Shown here: positions 1-6,270 of the stretch, one piece after another | How positions within the stretch are numbered: position 1 is the first letter of the stretch | How the letters are laid out: each line of letters opens with the position of its first letter | Position numbers and translations under genes: made by a program | Assembly: GCA_011042705.1 (NCBI GenBank) | Contig: DRBW01000087.1 | Coordinates: 1-6,270 of the forward strand | DNA: 6,270 nt | Direction of reading: 5' to 3' | From: Caldifarciminota bacterium | Lineage (GTDB): Bacteria; Hydrothermota; Hydrothermia; B15-G9; DRBW01 | Notes under the pieces: model-generated | Seen by the model: only the letters and a program-made list of their open reading frames with translations | Database searches by the model: none | What the model was told of the DNA's origin: nothing

Positions 1-398
1 CCATGTACCCTCAGCGTCTCCACATCCAGACCGAGGAGGACGCGAACCCCGCTGTACTGAATCAAAAGGTATTCGGAAAGGGGTACGGGCTCGGGAACAG
101 GAAACCCCAATTTGCCAAGCAACTTCTGAATCCTCCTGGCGAAATCCCTGCTCTCTTCGTGAAGCTCATAATAGCCGATGAAAAATCCCCGCGATTCTCT
201 CAGGATAAGCGTATAGTCGGGCCTCAAGTCCATATGGCGGAAAAGCCTGTTTTCGAGCCCCTCTCCTTCCGGCATATCCCTTATCACGGGATAAGCGCCG
301 CCGAGCCTCAGATCGTCGGCGAACAACTTGCCGGTCTTCAGTGCAAAGTCTCCGTGCCCATGTCCCTTTTCGGCCTCGATCACGATCTTTTTGCCGAT
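1..398 (-). other. Degenerate second Amidase_3-like domain inside the amidase gene (incomplete)
   Basis: Residues 446 to 577 restart with GKKIVIEAEKGHGHGD, which parallels LRIVVDPGHGG of the first domain. Further on, GGAYPVIRD parallels the usual 'G..V.LTR', RPDYTLILRES parallels 'ADLFLSIHHN', YYELHEESRDFARRI parallels the 'YY....S..LA..I' segment, and YSGVRVLLGLDVETL parallels the strand that carries the catalytic glutamate. The segment with the second zinc ligand (G-x-x-E-x-x-x-N) appears to be missing, the histidine of S-x-H-x-N is absent, and the glutamate equivalent to E151 is not clearly conserved. If the alignment is right, this copy is non-catalytic and may bind glycan or regulate the first domain. 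The assignment is by eye and needs a profile comparison. Confidence 0.5.
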
Positions 399-1733
399 CA
401 GGAGGCCCTCGAAAAGAGGAGAAAGGCCGATCTCCAATGTATCCTCCGAAAGCGCTCCGCTGTAGGGCTCATATCCATTTTTGTGAACCCTGATATCCGC
501 TCCCTCTTCAGCGGCGGGGAAATAGAAAAAACCGCCAAAACGGCTCACCGTGGTCTGACCTCCGTACCTCACAACTGCGCCGCTCAGTCCCTTCCCCGTA
601 GTCCTGTCGAGAATTCGACCGCTGATAATCTTCGTCCTCGACATATTTTTCAGAAAGATCGACGACGAAAAGTCTCTGGCGAAAAGATTAAGGGCCCCGG
701 CGTCTTTTTCCAGTTTCACGACAAGGGATATCGCTCCGCTGGCGTCGGTCCTCTCAGTCATTTCCAGGATGCGGCAATCCTCAGGTTTCACGGTTACCCT
801 TTCCCCTTTAAAAAGCGGGGCTCCGTACCTGTCAAGGAATCTAACGTTTACCAGCAAAAGCGGCCATCCCGCACTCGGTTCGATGGAGACGTTGATGGAC
901 TCCGCTGGCCTTTTGACGGTGAAGGAGTACCTGAAAGGATCTGAGCGGTGACCCTCGAGGTTCATCGCCCTTATCTCGACGATATGCCTGCCCTGAGGCA
1001 TTCTCTCGGGCAGCCAGGCAGTCAGAGCACCTTCTTCATAGCAAAAAGGCAGAAGCTCCCCGTTCAAAAGCACCTCTATGGAGTTTTCATCCACCCTCGA
1101 GCTTCCCTTATTCTCGATTTGAGCGCGGATCTTCCAGTCCTTGAGGCTGAAATTCAGTACCTCAGGCCTTCCCTTTTCGAAGAAGGACCTGACAGCAGAA
1201 AAAATGGCAAGTGCCTCCCTTCTGAGGTATTCCGGGTCTCTCAGCTTTCTCTCCTCCTCGGGATTTGATATGTAAGAAGGCTCGACGAGGAGGGATAAAG
1301 GCACGTTATCTCGCAAAACCCTGTAACGAGCCGGAAGAGGGGCCTCAAAGCCGATCCCCTTCTCGCGAGCGATGTTCTCGCCGATATACAGGGCAAGGTC
1401 CCTCGCCGAAGTGAAGGGCACGGGAGGATAATATACCTCAACTCTGTTAATATCTTCCCTCCTTTCTGAGCTGGAGTTGTGATGTATCGAGAGGAAGAGG
1501 TCAGCCTCCCTCTCAGTGGCTGCTCTCACCCTATCAAGGAGCAGGACGGAAAAATCCCCCTCGCGCGTTAAATATACAAAAGCCCCTTCTTCCTCAAAGA
1601 GCCCCTTCAGAAGGTAGGCTACCTGGAGATTGACCGCTTTTTCCTGTAATCCCGTCGGGCCAACGGCGCCGAGCTCATCCCCACCGTGGCCGGGATCTAC
1701 CACTATCCGCAGATTTTCAAGAAGTAAACTCAC
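1..1733 (-). CDS. N-acetylmuramoyl-L-alanine amidase (Amidase_3) with Ig-like, CarboxypepD_reg-like and degenerate second amidase regions; 3' end off window
   Basis: This gene encodes a zinc amidase of the family that cleaves the bond between N-acetylmuramic acid and L-alanine in peptidoglycan. From GTG at 1733, 577 residues are visible. The catalytic domain (about 8-190) is intact: VVDPGHGG carries zinc ligand H16, GLQEKAVN carries E31, SIHHN carries H84, and LLVEPSYISNPEE carries catalytic E151. It is followed by two beta-rich Ig-like regions (about 195-275 and 276-360), a carboxypeptidase-regulatory-like domain (about 362-440, SGRILDRTTGKGLSGA), and from 446 a region resembling a second, decayed Amidase_3 fold. 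The N-terminus MSLLLENLRIVVDPG shows no signal peptide, and an in-frame stop lies at 1763-1761, so little extension is possible. GTG was chosen because it is the first start in frame and lies just downstream of a strong -10 box; it has no ribosome binding site. The family call is firm; location and start are less so. Confidence 0.93.
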   Translation of the reverse strand, partial: MSLLLENLRIVVDPGHGGDELGAVGPTGLQEKAVNLQVAYLLKGLFEEEGAFVYLTREGDFSVLLLDRVRAATEREADLFLSIHHNSSSERREDINRVEVYYPPVPFTSARDLALYIGENIAREKGIGFEAPLPARYRVLRDNVPLSLLVEPSYISNPEEERKLRDPEYLRREALAIFSAVRSFFEKGRPEVLNFSLKDWKIRAQIENKGSSRVDENSIEVLLNGELLPFCYEEGALTAWLPERMPQGRHIVEIRAMNLEGHRSDPFRYSFTVKRPAESINVSIEPSAGWPLLLVNVRFLDRYGAPLFKGERVTVKPEDCRILEMTERTDASGAISLVVKLEKDAGALNLFARDFSSSIFLKNMSRTKIISGRILDRTTGKGLSGAVVRYGGQTTVSRFGGFFYFPAAEEGADIRVHKNGYEPYSGALSEDTLEIGLSPLFEGLLIGKKIVIEAEKGHGHGDFALKTGKLFADDLRLGGAYPVIRDMPEGEGLENRLFRHMDLRPDYTLILRESRGFFIGYYELHEESRDFARRIQKLLGKLGFPVPEPVPLSEYLLIQYSGVRVLLGLDVETLRVH

Positions 1734-1742
1734 CGATTTAGG

Positions 1743-1772
1743 ATTATAAGTTGAAAAGACTCAGGAGGTCAA
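1743..1772 (-). promoter_or_regulatory. sigma70-type promoter of the amidase gene
   Basis: On the minus strand there is a -35 box TTGACC (1772-1767), an 18-base spacer and a perfect -10 box TATAAT (1748-1743). The expected transcription start falls at about 1737-1733, on or within four bases of the GTG at 1733. This implies a leaderless or nearly leaderless mRNA. Eleven of twelve hexamer positions match consensus. Confidence 0.75.
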
Positions 1773-1784
1773 GTTTATATCTCA

Positions 1785-1839
1785 CCCGGAAAGCGGCTGG
1801 CATTCCCTCTATATTCCGGGATCAGACACAGCCCAGCCG
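1785..1839. repeat. Two interlocked inverted repeats between the divergent promoters
   Basis: CCCGGAA (1785-1791) is complementary to TTCCGGG (1814-1820), and CGGCTGG (1794-1800) is complementary to CCAGCCG (1833-1839). The arms run A-B-A'-B', so the two stems cannot form as simple separate hairpins; in RNA this would be a pseudoknot order. The block lies between the two -35 boxes and so is outside both predicted transcripts. A DNA operator role is therefore more plausible than an RNA role. Each repeat is only 7 bp, so chance is a real alternative. Confidence 0.4.
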
Positions 1840-1859
1840 TCCCTGAAATTCTTCCTTGA

Positions 1860-1888
1860 TTGTTTCACCGCCGTCCGATATATATAAT
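1860..1888 (+). promoter_or_regulatory. sigma70-type promoter of the lyase gene
   Basis: A -35 box TTGTTT (1860-1865) matches the TTG core. A 17-base spacer follows, then a perfect -10 box TATAAT (1883-1888). Transcription would start near 1895, giving a leader of about 38 bases to the ATG at 1933. The -35 box is weaker than that of the divergent amidase promoter. Confidence 0.65.
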
Positions 1889-1924
1889 GCGGTCACAGGA
1901 CTCTATTTACTGTGAATTTTCCAG

Positions 1925-1931
1925 AAGGAGG
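1925..1931 (+). promoter_or_regulatory. Shine-Dalgarno AAGGAGG, unusually close to the ATG
   Basis: A full-strength AAGGAGG ends one base before the ATG at 1933, whereas 5-9 bases is usual. No ATG, GTG or TTG lies in frame at the ideal distance; only an ATA at 1939 does. An in-frame GTG at 1912, with AGGA at 1897-1900 upstream of it, is the main alternative start. With that start the sequence here would be coding for EGG. Confidence 0.5.
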
Positions 1932-1932
1932 A

Positions 1933-4900
1933 ATGCCGATAGCCCGTGTAAAGTGGATCTTTACATTTATTTTACTGACAGCAGGTTTTCTGAGGAGCAC
2001 TATTTTCTTCTGGGACAATTTCGAAGAGGGAAGTCTTCTGCCCTGGCAGATCTTCACCTCGGGGAACGCCAGCGTCTCCCTTGAAATCGATCCTCCCTAC
2101 TCCCCCTCAGATCCCTATTGCATGCGGCGGCAAACTCATGGGGCATATAGCCTGCGGGTCAGAGACGAAGACACGGGCGGAATAGCCTTATCCGTGAGAT
2201 TATTGCCCCCTCTCGGGGATAACGATTACCTGATCGAATTCTACATAGACATCCCGATAGGGCACGTCCCTCTAACCTGGTTCTGGATCTACAGACCTGA
2301 GAGAAACGGCCTTGCCAGCGATATTCAAATCGCTCTGGCTCCATTTGACCAGTCGCGTATATACGTGATAGTGAGAGACGCTGATGGATTCCACACTCTC
2401 ACGAAGCCCCTGTACAGCGACACCCTGATTCACCCTCAGAACTGGTACCGTTTTCAGGTTTACAGAAAGCGAGGAGAGGGGATATATCTTTACATCGACG
2501 GGGAACTGATGGGAACTTTCACTCCCCTCTCCCAGGACCCTCCGGGGTATATCAAGATAGGCACTGCAGAGCCCCAGGACAACGGAGAGGTTCTCTTCGA
2601 CGATTTCATTCTCAGAACTCCTCCCGACGAAACTCATCCCCGAATTCTCTTCGACCGCCAGTTTCTGGAGGAACTGCGAAATCGCCGCTTTGATCACGAC
2701 CCCGGAACGATAGGGGTCAGCTACGCCGAACTCTGGGACACAATAATCTCCAGGGCAAACTATTATCTGCATCATGACACCCTCTCCTTCGATACCCTTA
2801 ACTGGGCTTATCCCTTCGACGAAATGCCCCCGAGCTGGCACGGAATTTTCTCGCAGACCTACTATCCGCAGTTTCTGCAGTACCTCTCGCTCGCATATGC
2901 GGTCGAAGGCGACACAACTTATGCATCGAGGCTGAAACCGGTGCTCCTGTCATCTGGTAACTGGCTTCAATGGGACGCCTATATAAATTCTCCCATAACC
3001 CTTTACGGAGCCATCGGGGTCGCCCACGTTGCTTACAACACCGCCCTGGCTTACGACCTGATATATGACTATCTTGACGACTTTTCCAGAATGAGCATAG
3101 AAAACGGCCTCCTGGTCCACGGAATCCAGCAGCTATATCTGGGCATAAAAGACGGAGTTCTCGGCGACAGGCCCGTTAACTGGAACATGCCCCTCGTGTG
3201 CGCCTCAGGCCTCGGCCTTTCCATACCAGCGATCGAGGGCTATCAGTTCTTCCTTCAGGACGAGTGGACCGAGGCCTATAATCTGGTTCGGGACTATCTC
3301 GACGACCCGATCGAGAGTTTCAACCGCGAGCACGGAGACTCGAGGGAGAATCAATTCTATTCCGATTACGCGATGGTCCATCTCTCGGCATATGCAGAGG
3401 TCCTGAAAAGACATTCGGGGATCGATATATTCCCTGACCTGAGAAATTACGGCAAATGGCGCGTTTTCAGCCTGCTCCCCGGAGGATATGGATTCCTCCC
3501 CTTCGGAGATGCCACGTCGGAGATGGACCTCGACGAGATGTTCCTGTTCAGCAGGGTCTACGGTGACCCTGTTTATCAGTGGTTCCTGAAAGAAAACAGG
3601 AACTACACCTACGATCACAACCTGGGCTTCGGGGGCGATTACATCTTTTACAGCGGATTCCTCTGGATGGATAAAAATCTATCGGTGCTCGACCCCGAGA
3701 GTGCCGGATATCCCCTCGGGGACATATTTCCCGTTGTGGGATGGAGTGTCTTGAGGAGCGGTTGGGACGCCGACGACGTGATCGTCGGACTCGTCTCCAG
3801 GGACAATGGCTACAGGCACTCCCACGCCGACAACAATTCCATCGCTATCGGATACAGGAACCGCTGGATCATCGGTGAGATTGACAACCCTTACGGGTTC
3901 TGGGAAACCGATTATCACAACACCCTGCTCATCGACGACACCCTGGGGCAATTTTTTGATTATTCCAGCGTTTCTGCCGATCTGGGCAGGATTATCTCCT
4001 TTATCGCTGAGCCCGAGTACGGGTACACCGTCGCCCGCGCGGAGTCCAGTTATATCACGGAACCGGGTGCCCAGCCCCTGCTTTCCAGATTCACAAGGGA
4101 AGTGGTTCTTCTCAAGGATCCTCGTCTCGTACTTCTGAGAGATTTTGTGAAATCTTCATCGGGGCCCCATACTTATTCCTGGCTCTTCCATACTTACGGA
4201 CAGATCAGTGCCCTTGGCAACAGGCTCATTTTCAGGGACGGCGATGCTGGCCTCTTCAGCCAGTGGATCAGCGATAGGCCTTTACACTCCTCACTGGAAA
4301 CCACCCCGATAGACACCAGTTTCAGATATCTCAATGTTAAAACAGCACAACCTTCTGACAGTGCAGAACTTCTGGTGCTCTTTTACCCGGAGGAGAACGG
4401 GACAGAACCCTATGAACTCACCGAGAGAGAAAATTACTGGCTGGTCAATTCCGAGAGCTATTCCCTGTTCTTGAGGCGCTACAGCACTTACCTTGATACG
4501 GGCACCGTTCCCCTCGGCCCTCAACACAGCGGAGAGAGAAAGAAGCTTCTCCTGGTGGGCACGAATCCCCTCCTCGACTACCTGATTTACTGGGAGGAAA
4601 ACCCTGCGGGACCGATACACACCTTCAAAATATCGTCCACCGAAGAGGGAACTGCTTTCTATGAGTTTCCGGCGGGAATCTCGTCTGACGTGGGACACTT
4701 TATAGCCCCCGAACTTCTGACAGATTCCGCTGCCACCGCATATCCGAACGGGCCGAAGTTCCTGAAAAGGGGCAACAGCGAATACATCACTTACAGGGCG
4801 GGCGATGTGGTGGTCCTCGAAAAAATCGGGGGAAATGCCGAGACGGAGAACACATGGATCATCGGAAAGGGAAATTATCCCTGTCTATTCCCTTATATAT

Positions 4901-6270
4901 CCGGCAAAGTCGGAGTTTTATGGGTGGAAAATCGCATCGGTGGGGATGAACTTCTCTATACCGTCGTGGACGAAGACGGACCTCAAAACGCGATCCTCCT
5001 TTACAGAAGCCCCGACGGCGAGACCATTTCCCCTCCCGCAATCCGCTTGAGAGGAGGAAGATCCCTTTCCGTGGCCTTTTCCGTCCGAAACGAGACCTAT
5101 TCGTACTGGAGGCTCCTCTACCTGGTCACCGATCTTCAGCATCCGGAACAGACAACGCTGGAAGAAGTGGATAACGCAAGCCAGAACAGCAACATAAGCT
5201 GCAGTCTCACGCCCGTTTCCCTGGATTTCGATGATGAGGGCAGACCTCACATCGCCTATGTGAAGCCCTTCGGGTCCAGGGCGAACAGCGTTTTTTATGT
5301 CACGAGGAATAGCAACACCTGGGAAACGCCCGTGTCCATATCACCACGGGGATCGAGAAACCCGGCCATCACTGTGAGGGGCGATTCCGTCATCTGCGTT
5401 TACGAAAGGGAAGGGGAAATCTATTCTACCGTCCTGATCGGCGAAAAATGGACAGATCCTGAGAGGCTCAGCCATGACGGCTATACCGCGCTGACACCAG
5501 TGATCTCCTGGCCGCTTGTAGCATGGTGTGGAATAAGGGAAGAAAAGGGCAATATCTTCTACCGCGTATGGGACCGAGGGTGGTCAGAAGCGGGAAGGCT
5601 GCTGGAAAGCTCATTGAAGCCTCTTTATCCCTTTGTAGCGACCGAAGCTGAAGGAAGTTCACTCCGGGTAAAGCTTCTTTTCACCAATAGTTCGGGAAGA
5701 AAGGGAACGGTGACCCTGGCCGACACACTGGTCCCGATGCCCGGGCCGGCGGTGCCCCGACTGACAGAGAGAGATTCGGTTCTCTCCGGGAGAGTGAGGA
5801 TCGAAGGCGATTTCATAATCCCCGATGGATTCACGATGAAAATATTGTCGGGAGCCGAGATCATCGCTGACCAAAACTCATCGATTATCGTCAGGGGAAA
5901 GCTGATAGCGACAGGAACTCCCGAAAAGAGGATCATCTTCAGGAACGAGGATAAAGACGTAAACTGGAAAGGAATCCGCGTCGAGGGAGGACAGGTCTTC
6001 CTCGAAAACGTCCTCATCGATGGCGCGACAAAGGGGCTCGACCTCACCGATGCCTCTGCTACTATCAGGAAATCGACCGTAAAGAACTCGCTCACCTACG
6101 GCGTCCGTTCATCGGGGTCCAGGATAGAACTATCTGGCTGCCAGATAGCCGCGAGCGGAATAATAGGGCTTTATCTCGAGGAAACCTCGGGAAGGATATC
6201 GAGATCCCGAATCAGTGGCGGGCAGGAGGTATCCGTTCTCCTCGTCAACTGTGATTCGCTGGAATTTGAC
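1933..6270 (+). CDS. Secreted heparinase II/III-family lyase fused to LamG-like, beta-propeller and right-handed beta-helix domains; 3' end off window
   Basis: This is one open frame of 1446 visible codons with no stop. The order is: signal peptide (n-region R5 and K7, hydrophobic about 8-20); LamG-like sandwich (about 27-230, closing with VLFDDFIL); heparinase-type alpha/alpha toroid opening with HPRILF at 235; heparinase II/III beta-sandwich from about 596 to 925; sialidase-like beta-propeller (about 955-1268); and a right-handed beta-helix from about 1284 to the edge. Family marks are RHSHADNN (H629, H631, D633) and YHNTLLID (H662), with N416/N418 and Y476/Y479 in the toroid as candidate active-site residues. 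These lyases cleave uronic-acid polysaccharides by beta-elimination outside the cytoplasm; the substrate here cannot be read from sequence. The start is uncertain: ATG 1933 gives a good signal peptide, and GTG 1912 would add seven residues. A C-terminal sorting domain could lie beyond the window. Confidence 0.88.
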   Translation, partial: MPIARVKWIFTFILLTAGFLRSTIFFWDNFEEGSLLPWQIFTSGNASVSLEIDPPYSPSDPYCMRRQTHGAYSLRVRDEDTGGIALSVRLLPPLGDNDYLIEFYIDIPIGHVPLTWFWIYRPERNGLASDIQIALAPFDQSRIYVIVRDADGFHTLTKPLYSDTLIHPQNWYRFQVYRKRGEGIYLYIDGELMGTFTPLSQDPPGYIKIGTAEPQDNGEVLFDDFILRTPPDETHPRILFDRQFLEELRNRRFDHDPGTIGVSYAELWDTIISRANYYLHHDTLSFDTLNWAYPFDEMPPSWHGIFSQTYYPQFLQYLSLAYAVEGDTTYASRLKPVLLSSGNWLQWDAYINSPITLYGAIGVAHVAYNTALAYDLIYDYLDDFSRMSIENGLLVHGIQQLYLGIKDGVLGDRPVNWNMPLVCASGLGLSIPAIEGYQFFLQDEWTEAYNLVRDYLDDPIESFNREHGDSRENQFYSDYAMVHLSAYAEVLKRHSGIDIFPDLRNYGKWRVFSLLPGGYGFLPFGDATSEMDLDEMFLFSRVYGDPVYQWFLKENRNYTYDHNLGFGGDYIFYSGFLWMDKNLSVLDPESAGYPLGDIFPVVGWSVLRSGWDADDVIVGLVSRDNGYRHSHADNNSIAIGYRNRWIIGEIDNPYGFWETDYHNTLLIDDTLGQFFDYSSVSADLGRIISFIAEPEYGYTVARAESSYITEPGAQPLLSRFTREVVLLKDPRLVLLRDFVKSSSGPHTYSWLFHTYGQISALGNRLIFRDGDAGLFSQWISDRPLHSSLETTPIDTSFRYLNVKTAQPSDSAELLVLFYPEENGTEPYELTERENYWLVNSESYSLFLRRYSTYLDTGTVPLGPQHSGERKKLLLVGTNPLLDYLIYWEENPAGPIHTFKISSTEEGTAFYEFPAGISSDVGHFIAPELLTDSAATAYPNGPKFLKRGNSEYITYRAGDVVVLEKIGGNAETENTWIIGKGNYPCLFPYISGKVGVLWVENRIGGDELLYTVVDEDGPQNAILLYRSPDGETISPPAIRLRGGRSLSVAFSVRNETYSYWRLLYLVTDLQHPEQTTLEEVDNASQNSNISCSLTPVSLDFDDEGRPHIAYVKPFGSRANSVFYVTRNSNTWETPVSISPRGSRNPAITVRGDSVICVYEREGEIYSTVLIGEKWTDPERLSHDGYTALTPVISWPLVAWCGIREEKGNIFYRVWDRGWSEAGRLLESSLKPLYPFVATEAEGSSLRVKLLFTNSSGRKGTVTLADTLVPMPGPAVPRLTERDSVLSGRVRIEGDFIIPDGFTMKILSGAEIIADQNSSIIVRGKLIATGTPEKRIIFRNEDKDVNWKGIRVEGGQVFLENVLIDGATKGLDLTDASATIRKSTVKNSLTYGVRSSGSRIELSGCQIAASGIIGLYLEETSGRISRSRISGGQEVSVLLVNCDSLEFD
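5317..5607 (+). repeat. Beta-propeller blade repeat in the lyase protein (43-44 residue period)
   Basis: Three consecutive blades share the pattern 'aromatic strand, turn, Trp, polar, strand': SVFYVTRNSNTWETPVSIS with W1130, EIYSTVLIGEKWTDPERLS with W1173, and NIFYRVWDRGWSEAGRLLE with W1217. Spacings are 43 and 44 residues. Earlier, more divergent blades include GKVGVLWVENRIGGDELLY near 997 and LDFDDEGRPHIAYVK at 1097. The whole stretch from about 955 to 1268 would hold about seven blades. This resembles sialidase-type or BNR-type propellers, but no Asp-box (SxDxGxxW) is evident, so enzymatic sialidase activity is not suggested. Confidence 0.65.
5971..6270 (+). repeat. Right-handed beta-helix rungs, 21-22 residue period, continuing off the edge
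   Basis: Rungs begin at G1347, G1368, G1390, G1412 and S1434, giving periods of 21, 22, 22 and 22 residues. Each begins with a short hydrophobic strand (GIRV, GLDL, GVRS, GLYL, SVLL) and carries a second strand in the middle (VFLENVLI, ATIRKSTV, RIELSGCQI, GRISRSRI). Just before these, from about 1284, lies the typical capping strand pattern SGRVRIEGDFIIPDGFTM, LSGAEIIA, IIVRGKLIATGTPEKRIIF and NWKGIRV. The pattern is of the pectate-lyase-like parallel beta-helix class, often used for glycan binding or surface display. The helix is incomplete in this window. Confidence 0.75.

Noticed and set aside
3..1268. Long plus-strand open frames at 3-944 and 948-1268
   Set aside because: They are antisense to the amidase, lack a recognisable fold or ribosome binding site, and arise because its codon use rarely creates stops on the opposite strand.
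1762..1770. Plus-strand CAGGAGGTC resembling a Shine-Dalgarno sequence
   Set aside because: No start codon follows at a usable distance on the plus strand. The sequence is accounted for by the amidase promoter's -35 box and spacer on the other strand.
1744..1803. Minus-strand 19-codon frame starting at ATG 1803 (MPAAFRVRYKLDLLSLFNL)
   Set aside because: Considered as a missing signal peptide or upstream leader for the amidase. It is too polar and too short, is out of frame, and overlaps the promoter, so it would not be on the predicted transcript.
1860..2084. Plus-strand 74-codon frame overlapping the start of the lyase gene
   Set aside because: It begins upstream of the predicted -10 box, runs through the promoter, and overlaps the signal peptide and LamG coding in another frame; its product is not protein-like.
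2272..2841. Minus-strand open frame of 189 codons, and similar ones at 3205-3618, 4291-4698 and 5625-6095
   Set aside because: All lie antisense inside the lyase frame, whose translation shows clear domains throughout. Their products are low-complexity shadows without family motifs.
4795..5740. Catalytic sialidase in the propeller region
   Set aside because: The blade pattern is sialidase-like, but I see no Asp-boxes or arginine triad, so it is called only as a propeller, probably for binding.

Overview
The window holds two long, divergently transcribed protein genes separated by a 199-base intergenic region (1734-1932). Both genes run off the window, so neither C-terminus is visible. There are no RNA genes, mobile elements or CRISPR arrays that I can see. 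The base composition is moderately GC-rich, arginine is often AGG or AGA, and both products are large multidomain proteins. This fits an uncultivated bacterium that makes big secreted enzymes, such as the WOR-3, Zixibacteria, Latescibacteria or KSB1 type of lineage. That placement is a weak inference from style; no taxonomic marker is present.

Left part, minus strand (1733 down to 1): an N-acetylmuramoyl-L-alanine amidase of the Amidase_3 type. An intact zinc-dependent catalytic domain is followed by two Ig-like beta regions and a carboxypeptidase-regulatory-like domain. After these comes a second region that reads like a decayed Amidase_3 copy. The gene has a consensus-like promoter so close to its GTG start that the mRNA is probably leaderless, and no signal peptide is visible.

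Middle (1734-1932): two back-to-back sigma70-type promoters. Between their -35 boxes lie two GC-rich inverted repeats whose arms interlock.

Right part, plus strand (1933 to 6270 and beyond): one uninterrupted reading frame of at least 1446 codons. It encodes a probably secreted protein with a signal peptide, a LamG-like beta-sandwich, a heparinase II/III-type polysaccharide lyase (toroid plus beta-sandwich with an HxHxD motif), a beta-propeller with a 43-44 residue period, and a right-handed beta-helix with a 21-22 residue period that is still going at the window edge.

Taken together, the locus looks like a pair of glycan-active proteins, one for peptidoglycan stem peptides and one for acidic polysaccharide, sharing a control region. 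Joint function is inferred from arrangement only. The most unusual points are the lyase-propeller-helix fusion, the apparent degenerate second amidase domain, and the leaderless, signal-less start of the amidase.
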